From contig CAYMGE010000020.1 of NCBI GenBank assembly GCA_964389925.1, positions 1-64,000 of the forward strand: DNA of 64,000 nt. Reading direction: 5' to 3'. A program made the position numbers and the translations under genes. Positions 20,589-28,607 of this stretch are shown here, piece after piece. The stretch comes from CALECP01 sp964389925. Its GTDB lineage: Bacteria; Chloroflexota; Anaerolineae; Promineifilales; Promineifilaceae. The notes beneath the pieces were generated by a model. The model did no database searches. It saw only the letters and a list, made by a program, of their open reading frames with translations, and was not told where the DNA came from. The stretch's first letter is position 1. Every line of letters begins with the position of its first letter.

Positions 20589-22550
20589 CTATTGGGGCAA
20601 AACGATTGCCTCACCTAAGCGAGTTTCTGAGACAGGATCATAAAGGCCGGTGATTAGCTGGCAATTTGGGCAATCGGCCGACGCAAGCAAAAAGACATCT
20701 CGAATTTGTTCGCCGATTTTCCAGTCAGTTGTCGGATAGCCGGCTGGCGGTCGATCTTGCTGTGACACAATGTTGCCTTCATCGTCGATAAGATGGACAA
20801 ACGCCGTGAGCGACCTGTCGATCAACTGCACGGGTTGCCAATCTAAGACAACCTCAATTTCGCCTGAATGCAAACGTTTGACGCTGGCTCCAACGGCAAT
20901 CGTATCAGCCAAAGTGCTGATCGGTTCAAACGGTTGTGCCGCAACCCACACGGCGAGCCAATCACGTTGAATTTGTTCGCGCCTGAGCGTAAATGGTGCT
21001 AGGCGTTCAAGGGTTGTGGTGTCATCGGCCGAAACCAGATGAACAGTTGGCGTATTGGGTCGGCCGAAAAGCATCGCTCCCCCACCATAATTTCGGAAAT
21101 CGTCCCGTTTATCTCCCAACCCAAACAAAATCGTCGCTAGCTCTTCCCGCGTTGGTGTTAGATAGACATCCGTTCCCATTGGTAATGTCGCCGCCCACTC
21201 GCCAAGCACACGATCTGACAGGTAGAAATCGGTTGCAATGTCGGGGTGACTGCCATATTCGATAAAGTAATCGTAGTATGTCCAAAAGCTACTGGCGACA
21301 AAGAGTGCATAAACGAAAAAACGCATTCTTTTGAGAATGTGAAATAACAGCGTTGCACCACTGCCAATGAAGATGGCAATGACTGGGACAACACCTGTCA
21401 AGCGGCCGAAATGCGGCGCATCCCCACTCAACACTGATGGTAGCCACATCACGAAAAACCAGAACAACAAAAATAGCCATTTCTCAGTTCGCCATCTCAA
21501 CGCGATGAGCAGACCGATTGCTGCGAAAAATAGTTGGATGAGATCGAGATAGGGGCGACCGGGCAGATTGTGGCGTAGATGGGTTTCGCCTTGCCAGATG
21601 AATCCGCGCGTGATGCGGCCGATGTTCAAAACGGCTGTCAGAATTGGTTGCCCCTCAATCACTCCCTTTCCATGCGTCGCTACATACCCGCTCCGAAAAA
21701 ACAGAAAATAGGGATATGCCCAAAAATAGATCAACATCGGTAAAGCTACCAAAAATGCTGTCCCTGCCATCAGCAAGAACCCCTTTGATGCGCCGGACTC
21801 CCAAGTGTGTTTAAGCGCACTTCCTCCCACATAACGTGGGGATTCATTCCCACGCACATGCCCAAGCAGTTCCCGTCCCAAATACCAGCTACAAAAAATC
21901 ACGAACACAAATGGCAACATTCTTGCGGCCGCATACACATACAACCCTCCCCCTAACAAAATCCCTGCGAGGATTGGCTCAACATAGGAACTTCGCTCTC
22001 GATTAAGCCATCGCCAAAACAGCCCAACGCAAACCGTCTCGACTGGTACAAACAACATCGCACGCAGCCCGAAGCGCGAAAAATGCACCGCTGGAAACAA
22101 AATGGCACATCCCCATGCCGCAAATGCCGCCATCTCCCAACGACGCTTGACGGGCGCAAGTTGCCATGCTGCCCACGCTGTCGTCACGATCCCTAGCACG
22201 CCCGCTAGCGCAGGAATTAGCCGCACCGCCCACACTTTTTCCCCAAATACTTTAATCGAAAGAGCCATTAGGTAGGTATGAAGTGGCTCACGCCCATAGT
22301 TACCTTCAAAAAAGATGGGGGTCTTTGTCTCCCACGCGCCGCGCTCCCCATGTGCTTCGATACGATACAGTTCCCAGCCTTCATAGAACTGAGGAAAAAT
22401 ACGTCCTTCGTTTAGAGAGAGAGCATCGAGCGCGTTGTATGCCTCATCATGGTAAAAGCCGGGCGGCATTGCGTCTAATTGCCATAAACGCAAAAACGCC
22501 GCGATTAACACGGCGATAAAAATAGTAGCAATAGCGATATGGCGAGGCAT
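20589..22550 (-). CDS. Polytopic membrane glycosyltransferase, GT39/ArnT-like
   Basis: 653 aa. The first transmembrane helix (about 5-23) is followed by LDAMPPGFYHDEAYNALDAL, whose acidic DE pair after the first helix is the metal/sugar-phosphate site of GT-C enzymes. GNYGREPLHTYLMAL follows, then about ten more hydrophobic segments to about residue 430 and a soluble C-terminal domain (about 440-653). Such enzymes move a sugar from a lipid carrier to a protein or lipid on the outer face of the membrane. The acceptor is unknown. Confidence 0.8.
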   Translation of the reverse strand: MPRHIAIATIFIAVLIAAFLRLWQLDAMPPGFYHDEAYNALDALSLNEGRIFPQFYEGWELYRIEAHGERGAWETKTPIFFEGNYGREPLHTYLMALSIKVFGEKVWAVRLIPALAGVLGIVTTAWAAWQLAPVKRRWEMAAFAAWGCAILFPAVHFSRFGLRAMLFVPVETVCVGLFWRWLNRERSSYVEPILAGILLGGGLYVYAAARMLPFVFVIFCSWYLGRELLGHVRGNESPRYVGGSALKHTWESGASKGFLLMAGTAFLVALPMLIYFWAYPYFLFFRSGYVATHGKGVIEGQPILTAVLNIGRITRGFIWQGETHLRHNLPGRPYLDLIQLFFAAIGLLIALRWRTEKWLFLLFWFFVMWLPSVLSGDAPHFGRLTGVVPVIAIFIGSGATLLFHILKRMRFFVYALFVASSFWTYYDYFIEYGSHPDIATDFYLSDRVLGEWAATLPMGTDVYLTPTREELATILFGLGDKRDDFRNYGGGAMLFGRPNTPTVHLVSADDTTTLERLAPFTLRREQIQRDWLAVWVAAQPFEPISTLADTIAVGASVKRLHSGEIEVVLDWQPVQLIDRSLTAFVHLIDDEGNIVSQQDRPPAGYPTTDWKIGEQIRDVFLLASADCPNCQLITGLYDPVSETRLGEAIVLPQ

Positions 22551-22565
22551 TACGACAACATCAGA

Positions 22566-23519
22566 TTATTCGTCTTTTTCGGCCGACTTCTCTTGCTCCC
22601 GGAGCTGATGTAGAAACGCTTCGAGTTCTTCGGCCGAGATGCCACTCAGTCGCTCCTCAGTAGGAATCCCGCTCAATCGCTCCTCAGTAGGAATCCCACT
22701 CAGTCGCTCCTCAGTAGGGATACCGCTCAATCGCTCCTCAGCAGGAATTTTTTCTAGCAACTTTTTGAAATCAATTTCCGTCAGTAGATCGTCTGGTGGG
22801 AGCGAGTTGAGAATCAGATTCACCCAAATACGCCCTTCTTCGATCATCTGGTTTGCTGTCATTTGTCTAACCATTGGTTCTTCATCCTTTGCGCCAAAAA
22901 CATAACGCCACAGAGAAGCTAGAAATAGCATTAGCTCAGTTGGCAGGTGCTGCAAACCCGTCGTTTGCAACATTGAGACCGCTTTTTCTTGCGTCCGTTT
23001 CTGACTAGCAAGTAACTTAAAGTACGCATTATACGTTGTGTCTGGCAGTCGATTGAGTGACAACAACTGCACTTGCTCTACAAGCGCGTTTTCGTTTCGA
23101 TAAACACCCTTTGTTGCTGTTTCCACAAAACCCAGACGCTCAAGCGTTGTCTGGCGTGGTTGCTTGGCACTCACAATGACGGGCAAAACATCTTCACGCT
23201 TGATCTCTTGATTGTTGTCGAGATAGAAAAGCAGGTAAGCTCCTAATTTGACAACCACATCTGCATTTAATGATTCCGTTTTTTTGAACTCGATCAGAAT
23301 ATGACGAGCTTTACTTTCTCGAATGCCACTGGGCAAAAACTGTAGCTGTTCCGCCGTCCAATCCTCTGTCTCGCGCCGAATAAGTAGAACGTCAGCACGT
23401 GGTGAGTGCATCAGTAAGCTATGTTCTGAAATAACGGTAATCCCCAACTCTTGTAGCATCAAGCGAAGTAATTCTGCTAACAGTTGATGCCATTGGGTAA
23501 TTGGTTTCTGTTTGTTCAT
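22566..23519 (-). CDS. Rpn/DUF4351-like PD-(D/E)XK nuclease-family protein
   Basis: 317 aa. The N-terminal half carries a nuclease-like core: RADVLLIRRE followed by HILIEFKKTES, an acidic-x-Lys arrangement as in PD-(D/E)XK folds. The C-terminal tail contains four tandem 9-residue units of the type RLSGIPTEE (27-bp DNA repeats at 22642-22749). The whole plan, a nuclease-like domain plus a repetitive (E)ERLxGxP tail, is common in Rpn-like multi-copy families of Chloroflexota and cyanobacteria. Function is unknown; relatives have been linked to recombination or phage defence. Confidence 0.6.
   Translation of the reverse strand: MNKQKPITQWHQLLAELLRLMLQELGITVISEHSLLMHSPRADVLLIRRETEDWTAEQLQFLPSGIRESKARHILIEFKKTESLNADVVVKLGAYLLFYLDNNQEIKREDVLPVIVSAKQPRQTTLERLGFVETATKGVYRNENALVEQVQLLSLNRLPDTTYNAYFKLLASQKRTQEKAVSMLQTTGLQHLPTELMLFLASLWRYVFGAKDEEPMVRQMTANQMIEEGRIWVNLILNSLPPDDLLTEIDFKKLLEKIPAEERLSGIPTEERLSGIPTEERLSGIPTEERLSGISAEELEAFLHQLREQEKSAEKDE
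22642..22749 (-). repeat. 27-bp minisatellite, four units, in frame
   Basis: Units at 22642-22668, 22669-22695, 22696-22722 and 22723-22749 differ at only a few positions each and alternate between two subtypes (ACTCAGTC versus GCTCAATC). The 27-bp length keeps the reading frame, so copy-number change alters only tail length. Confidence 0.9.
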
Positions 23520-23562
23520 TGCTGGATTGATTATAGCATGTGATTTTGCAGAAAAACCTGTC

Positions 23563-25533
23563 TTATGAACGCGCTACGGCAACAGTACAATGTGCAAACG
23601 ACCGCTTTTTCATAATCAGTTCGCCATCTGACACAATGAGAGCTGTCGGTTCTGCAACCCCAATCAACCCTAACTTTTCCGTCGCGGCACTTGTCGAAAG
23701 CTCCCCGAACTGTCCACGGCCTACTGCTAATTGCTCACTACTGACTATTTCTAGTGACACACCTAACTCATCAGCTAAGGCAATTAAACCTACTTCGTCA
23801 GCCTTCAAATCAACGGTTGAGATAGCCCGAACGCTTTCGATAGCGAGTTCTGCATCGCGCAAGGTTGTTTTGAGGGCAGTACGTAGTTCGGACAGCGGCG
23901 TGTCGCGTTTGCAGCCCATCCCGATGGTGAGGGTTTTCGGCCGAAAAATCACCCCTTTTCTCAACAGATGCAGATGCCGGTCACTCAACGTCTCATCCGA
24001 AACAATGATCGCCCCTGAGTAATCGTCAATCTCCAACGCATTCAAATCCACTACTCGTTCCACATGCTCAATGCCCAAAACCGCCGCTAAATCTTTCTCT
24101 GCGCTCCTTGCAATGAAGACTCCCACGTTCTCCCCATTCACCAAACACCCCATCACATGTGTTAAGTCCCCCTCAACACTCCAACCCGCATCACGCGCCA
24201 ACACGTCCAAACTTGGCAACCCCTGCAAATCACTTGCTGTCGTCACCACCGCTTGCGCCTTGATTAACATTTCAATTTGCTTGGCTAGCTGATTTGCTCC
24301 TGCCAAATGACCACCAATCAACGGAATCGCCCAACTGCCGCTTTCATCAACGACGACAACCGCAGGATCAACTGTTTTTCCACGCAGTAATGGCGCAACT
24401 GCCCGTGTCGCCACGCCTGTCGGCATGACTAGCACCAACTGAGCGACATTGCCCCACTGTCGCTGGACTTCTGCCAGTGCTGAATCTGCATAGACAGTTG
24501 CTCCATTTGTGCCAAACTTCTCTGGAATAACAGCTTTGGCATTTAGTCTATTTGCCAAATTCTGTGCTAGGGTAGCCCCATTTTTTGTTATCCCAATAAC
24601 AACAATCCCCTCTTTTTTCGCGCCTAGATGCCTTTCACCCAAAATCACGGCGTTGCCACCAACGGTTACTTGTTTGCTATTCACTGCATTAGTCTTCGCC
24701 GCCTGCTCACTTTTCTCCTTTCCACGCTTGAAATCGGCCGCCTTCCGAAAGCGATGCGTGTAGCTCTTATCATACAAATGGCTGCTTGTCCGTCTCTCTT
24801 TCTTCAGTTCAGGATCGAGAGCGGGGGAAACTAAGATCAAGGCGTGCTTCGTATAGCCAGCGGAGCGCACTTTTGCAGCAATATCACCTAATGTGCCGAC
24901 AACCATACTTTCATCAGGCCACGTTACCTTATGCAAGACGGCGCATGGCGTTGATTCTGTATAACCGCCACTGCCGATCAAATCTTCGAGTACGCGCCTG
25001 ATGCGCGTAATGCTGAGATAGATCGCCAGTGATGCGCCGGGAGCAGCTAATGCTCGTAGGTCTTCACCCGCTGGCATGGTGGTGCGCCCTGCTGTGCGCG
25101 TCAAAATGATTGTTTGGACGACATCAGGAATAGTTAGCTCAACACCCAACTGTGCGGCCGCCGCGAATGCCGCCGTGATGCCCGGCACAATTTCAAATGA
25201 CACGTTTGCATCTTCGAGCAAAACCATCTGCTCATGCGTCGCTCCGTATAGCGCAGGATCACCGCTATGCACGCGGGCGACCACTTTTCCTGCTCGCGCA
25301 GCTTCAATCATCATCTCAACCATCTGCTCCAAATGTAGCCCTGATGACGGCACAATTTGCGCCGTTGGTTTCTTCGCCAATTCAGCGACGCTCAGTTCGA
25401 CAAGGCTATCGGCGTACAGAATCAAATCAGCCTGCTCGATGATGTCACGCCCACGCACGGCAATTAAATCGGCCGCCCCAGGCCCAGCCCCAACAATGTA
25501 TACAGTTCCAGCTTCAACTTGATATTTGCTCAT
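23563..25533 (-). CDS. CobM-CbiG fusion: precorrin-4 C11-methyltransferase plus CbiG
   Basis: 656 aa from ATG 25533 (a TTG six codons earlier is possible). Residues about 8-255 are a SAM-dependent corrin methyltransferase: VYIVGAGPGAADLIAVRG, VVARVHSGDPALYGATHEQ, FEIVPGITAAFAAAA and the TILTRTAGRTTMP stretch typical of CobM/CbiF. A Lys/Arg-rich linker (about 255-310) joins a CbiG region: an N-terminal part with VLVMPTGVATRAVAPLL and VVVVDESGSWAIPLIGGHLAGAN, and a C-terminal CobE/CbiG part with TIGMGCKRDTPLSEL. The two steps are consecutive in corrin ring contraction, so fusion could channel the intermediate. CbiG points to the anaerobic pathway. Confidence 0.88.
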   Translation of the reverse strand: MSKYQVEAGTVYIVGAGPGAADLIAVRGRDIIEQADLILYADSLVELSVAELAKKPTAQIVPSSGLHLEQMVEMMIEAARAGKVVARVHSGDPALYGATHEQMVLLEDANVSFEIVPGITAAFAAAAQLGVELTIPDVVQTIILTRTAGRTTMPAGEDLRALAAPGASLAIYLSITRIRRVLEDLIGSGGYTESTPCAVLHKVTWPDESMVVGTLGDIAAKVRSAGYTKHALILVSPALDPELKKERRTSSHLYDKSYTHRFRKAADFKRGKEKSEQAAKTNAVNSKQVTVGGNAVILGERHLGAKKEGIVVIGITKNGATLAQNLANRLNAKAVIPEKFGTNGATVYADSALAEVQRQWGNVAQLVLVMPTGVATRAVAPLLRGKTVDPAVVVVDESGSWAIPLIGGHLAGANQLAKQIEMLIKAQAVVTTASDLQGLPSLDVLARDAGWSVEGDLTHVMGCLVNGENVGVFIARSAEKDLAAVLGIEHVERVVDLNALEIDDYSGAIIVSDETLSDRHLHLLRKGVIFRPKTLTIGMGCKRDTPLSELRTALKTTLRDAELAIESVRAISTVDLKADEVGLIALADELGVSLEIVSSEQLAVGRGQFGELSTSAATEKLGLIGVAEPTALIVSDGELIMKKRSFAHCTVAVARS

Positions 25534-25601
25534 AGTCGGGATTGTAACCAATCAATCCCTAAAGGCGTTAAATTTAGATAATGGCGTAGTCTAGTTATCA
25601 C

Positions 25602-25617
25602 CTTATCACGCGATAAG
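25602..25617. promoter_or_regulatory. Palindromic operator-like site before P450 gene
   Basis: CTTATC-ACGC-GATAAG, a perfect 6-bp inverted repeat with a 4-base centre, lies 36 bases before the P450 ATG in the divergent cobMG/P450 spacer. -10-like TAGAAT boxes follow at 25622 and 25634. A dimeric repressor site is a reasonable inference. Confidence 0.4.
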
Positions 25618-25652
25618 TTGCTAGAATGGCGGATAGAATATAGGAGTAAATC

Positions 25653-26969
25653 ATGGAAAATACCCCCCCTCTCATTTCAGGTGGCTTACCCATTATTGGA
25701 CACGCCGTTGAATTTCAACGTAACCGCGACAAGTTAATGCAGCGTGGTTTTGCAGAAAATGGTGACATCTTCGCTATTAAGCTCGGCCCTCAACCTGTCG
25801 CTGTCGTCAGTGGCGCACAAAACAACCGCATCTTCTACAAGGAAACAGACAACGCGCTCAGTATCAATGAAGGTCTGGAATTTCTAGCCGCGACGTTTGG
25901 CGAGGTGCTGTTGGCAGCACCGCCGGAGGTTTATGATAATCAGCGACCGTTATTACAAGCACTCTTCAGTCGTCAACGCATGGTCGATTACATCACGGCA
26001 ATGAATGTGGAGGTGCAGAGATGGATTGATGGGTTGGGACAGGCGGGTGTGTTCGAGATTTCGGCCGAAATGCTCAAACTCACCCAATATGTCGCTGCCC
26101 ATGCCTTCATCGGCCCAAACTTCCGTGCTGAACTCGATCAATCTTTCTGGGATTTGTATATCGCCATTGGTAAATCACTCGATCCCCTCTTGCCACATGA
26201 TTGGCCGCTGCCCAAGTTCAAGGCGCGAGATAGAGCGAAAGAAAAGATTCGGGAGATATTTCGGCCGATTATCAACGCTCGTCGCACCAACCCCGAACAG
26301 TATGACGATCCGCTCAAACAGATCGTCACAACCCCATTGCGCGATGGCACCCTGATGGATGATGAGATGATCATCTCGCTGTTCATGGGATTGCTTTTTG
26401 CAGGACATGAAACGACAGCAGGACAGGCCGCTTGGACAATCATCCAACTGTTGCAAAATCCATCGTACTTGGCTCTCGTTGAAGCGGAAATTGCGGAACA
26501 TGCACCGCTCGGTCAGCGACTTGACGGTGGCGCAATGCGAAAATTGAAGCACGTTTATTATGCAATTGATGAGACGACGCGGATGTACCCATCGGCCGAA
26601 ATCGGCATCCGCGTCGCCAAAGCCTCCGTCCAGTTTGGTGATTACACCGTTCCCGCTGGCTGGCGCGTGATGGTCAATGCCGCTAACTCACACAATGCCC
26701 CCGCCATTTTCTCTCATCCTGACGTTTACGATCCGCTGCGCTTTGCACCCGGACGCAAAGAAGGCAGCGCGTATGACATCATTGGCTTTGGCAACGGTCG
26801 TCACAAATGCACAGGCATGAACTTCGCTCGTAACGAGATGGCAATTATCGTGACACGTCTTTTTCAACAAACGGGGTTGCGCTTGTTGGATAGAGACACG
26901 AAGATCGAGCGCGGGTTGGGGGCAAATCGGCCGACGGCCACGAGAATCGCCTACCAAAAACGTCGCTAA
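25653..26969 (+). CDS. Cytochrome P450
   Basis: 438 aa. I-helix oxygen-activation motif GLLFAGHETTAGQAAW (about 250), K-helix ETTRMYP containing ExxR, and haem-ligand loop FGNGRHKCTGMNFARNE with the proximal Cys. It lacks an N-terminal membrane anchor. Overall style is closer to CYP51/CYP120-like P450s than to actinobacterial soluble ones; no redox partner is adjacent. AGGAG at 25642-25646 supports the ATG. Substrate cannot be predicted. Confidence 0.93.
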   Translation: MENTPPLISGGLPIIGHAVEFQRNRDKLMQRGFAENGDIFAIKLGPQPVAVVSGAQNNRIFYKETDNALSINEGLEFLAATFGEVLLAAPPEVYDNQRPLLQALFSRQRMVDYITAMNVEVQRWIDGLGQAGVFEISAEMLKLTQYVAAHAFIGPNFRAELDQSFWDLYIAIGKSLDPLLPHDWPLPKFKARDRAKEKIREIFRPIINARRTNPEQYDDPLKQIVTTPLRDGTLMDDEMIISLFMGLLFAGHETTAGQAAWTIIQLLQNPSYLALVEAEIAEHAPLGQRLDGGAMRKLKHVYYAIDETTRMYPSAEIGIRVAKASVQFGDYTVPAGWRVMVNAANSHNAPAIFSHPDVYDPLRFAPGRKEGSAYDIIGFGNGRHKCTGMNFARNEMAIIVTRLFQQTGLRLLDRDTKIERGLGANRPTATRIAYQKRR

Positions 26970-26983
26970 GGCGAGCAGAAAAG

Positions 26984-27011
26984 AGCCTGTAGGGGAGTAC
27001 AGGCTTATTTT
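26984..27011. terminator. Terminator between convergent P450 and cobI genes
   Basis: Stem AGCCTGTA (26984-26991) / TACAGGCT (26998-27005) with a 6-nt loop, followed by TATTTT on the + strand. It overlaps the cobI stop codon. Confidence 0.7.
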
Positions 27012-27715
27012 CGTCTGACAATCAACAGCGATAGATAAGGCCGCCGCTGCCCGCGCAAAGTCGTGACATCGCGCACCAACACCTCCTCTGGCATTCCGAC
27101 GCGCTCCCCATAAACCGCATCCGCCAATAGATTAAGCTCATCCAACGCATCTAATAACTGTGGCAAGACTGTCCCTGCCTTCATCAATATCACTGTGTCA
27201 AACTGCTGTAACAGCTCGCCCAGCGTATTTGCATCTGTCTCATAGCTGGCAGGCAAAATTGCCACCCGGTCACTCGTTGTGCTGAGGATTGTTTGCGTGA
27301 CAGCGGCCGTTGCTGCAAAGCTAGTCACGCCGGGAATGATCTCGATCTCAAAATCGGGATAGTAAGTCGCCAACTGTTCCCAAATATAAGTGAATGTGCC
27401 GTACAAAAGCGGATCGCCTAGTAGGAGGTAAACGGCCTGTGTTGCGCCTGTATCGGCGAATGATTGCGCGATCACGTCGGCCGCATTGCGCCACGCAGGA
27501 ATCAACAAATCTGAATTGCGCGTCATCGGCAGCGGTAAACGCACGATTTTCTGTTCTGGCTTTAGGTAGGATTCAACAATGCGGAGCGCGAGGCTTTTAT
27601 CACCCTCTTTGCTGCGTGGGACGAAGATGAGATCGGCCGATTCCAGCCTTCTCAATCCCTTCACCGTGATCAATTCTGCATCTCCGGGGCCAACGCCAAC
27701 GGCTGTTAATTTCAT
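27005..27715 (-). CDS. cobI: Precorrin-2 C20-methyltransferase
   Basis: 236 aa. Tetrapyrrole methylase fold: LTAVGVGPGDAELITVKGL at the N terminus, AVYLLLGDPLLYGTFTYIW for the second SAM loop, and IEIIPGVTSFAATAAVT. The FVPRSKEGDKSLALRI segment fits CobI/CbiL. It adds the C20 methyl group to precorrin-2 or its cobalt form. AAGGAG before the ATG supports the start. It is near, but not in one operon with, the CobM-CbiG fusion: the P450 gene lies between on the other strand. Confidence 0.9.
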   Translation of the reverse strand: MKLTAVGVGPGDAELITVKGLRRLESADLIFVPRSKEGDKSLALRIVESYLKPEQKIVRLPLPMTRNSDLLIPAWRNAADVIAQSFADTGATQAVYLLLGDPLLYGTFTYIWEQLATYYPDFEIEIIPGVTSFAATAAVTQTILSTTSDRVAILPASYETDANTLGELLQQFDTVILMKAGTVLPQLLDALDELNLLADAVYGERVGMPEEVLVRDVTTLRGQRRPYLSLLIVRRK

Positions 27716-27768
27716 AAAACTCCTTGAAGTGTCGTGGGATATTGTGAATCCCGAAACGTGTAGCTAAA

Positions 27769-28452
27769 TTATGATTTGTATCCAACGACCAAATCGTAGT
27801 TTGACTGCCAGTCCAATACCTGCACTTGACGCACCCCCACGCTTTCAACCAATCGTTGCATATTTGAGCGAGACCGATACCGCCACAAGAACGCATACGC
27901 TTCCCACTCTTTGCGGCGCGTCACCATCAGAAACCCATTCGGCCGCAAAACGCGCACCATCTCGCGCAGTGCGGCTCTATCATCTGGGAAAAATTCCAGT
28001 GCTTCCAAGCTAGTTACGACATCAAACGAATTATCCTCAAAAGGGAGTGGTACGGCCTGCTGATGTTGTATGGAAATTTTTGTGCGGGTGTCGGCCGATA
28101 ACGCCCCAATCCGCTCCGCCGCATAATTCAGCATTTTCGCCGACCCATCAATTCCGATAACCTCTCCCCCGAATCGACCATCCTGCATCAAAAAATATGG
28201 CACGCGCCCCGTCCCTGTCGCCACATCGAGCAGCTTGGGCGCAATCGTTGGCACGGCTGCCAAGATTGGTTCTACGACCAAAATCTGCTCATCCTCTAGC
28301 TCATAAGCTTTGATCTTATCATAGCGATAGGCTGTAATATCATACAGCCAAACGACCAGCCTGCGCCCTAAAAAGACCCCTTCCGTCAATACGATTAGCC
28401 AGTAATACAGACCGATCAACAATAAAATGAATCCAATAAGCGCATATAACAT
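27769..28452 (-). CDS. Membrane-anchored class I methyltransferase
   Basis: About 227 aa from ATG 28452 (GTG 28458 also possible). An N-terminal transmembrane helix (about 3-23) precedes a SAM-binding domain with LLDVATGTGRVPYFL (motif I), VIGIDGSAKMLNYA, FDVVTSLEALEFFPD and MVRVLRPNGFLMVTRR. The anchor suggests a lipid or quinone-like substrate, which is inference only. It lies 53 bases upstream of cobI on the same strand and may be co-transcribed. Confidence 0.8.
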   Translation of the reverse strand: MLYALIGFILLLIGLYYWLIVLTEGVFLGRRLVVWLYDITAYRYDKIKAYELEDEQILVVEPILAAVPTIAPKLLDVATGTGRVPYFLMQDGRFGGEVIGIDGSAKMLNYAAERIGALSADTRTKISIQHQQAVPLPFEDNSFDVVTSLEALEFFPDDRAALREMVRVLRPNGFLMVTRRKEWEAYAFLWRYRSRSNMQRLVESVGVRQVQVLDWQSNYDLVVGYKS

Positions 28453-28556
28453 AATCACGGATTGTACAGTTTAATTTTCGGAAGCCCATGTCACTCATTC
28501 AGCAAATTCAATGATCGCAACTTTAGAACAATTGTTTGAAATACGCACTTTTGTGC

Positions 28557-28601
28557 TATAATTCTCTTGTCAAATAGAACGTAAGGTCGAATGAAAGGAG
28601 A
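28557..28601 (+). promoter_or_regulatory. Promoter -10 and RBS of the NERD-helicase gene
   Basis: TATAAT at 28557-28562 with a TTGTTT-like -35 at 28532-28537 (19-base spacer), then AAAGGAG ending at 28601, 6 bases before the ATG. Confidence 0.5.
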
Positions 28602-28607
28602 AGGCAA

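Noticed and set aside
22642..22749. Repeat array considered as CRISPR
   Set aside because: Units are contiguous 27-mers with no spacers and encode an in-frame peptide repeat. No CRISPR array or cas gene was seen anywhere in the window.
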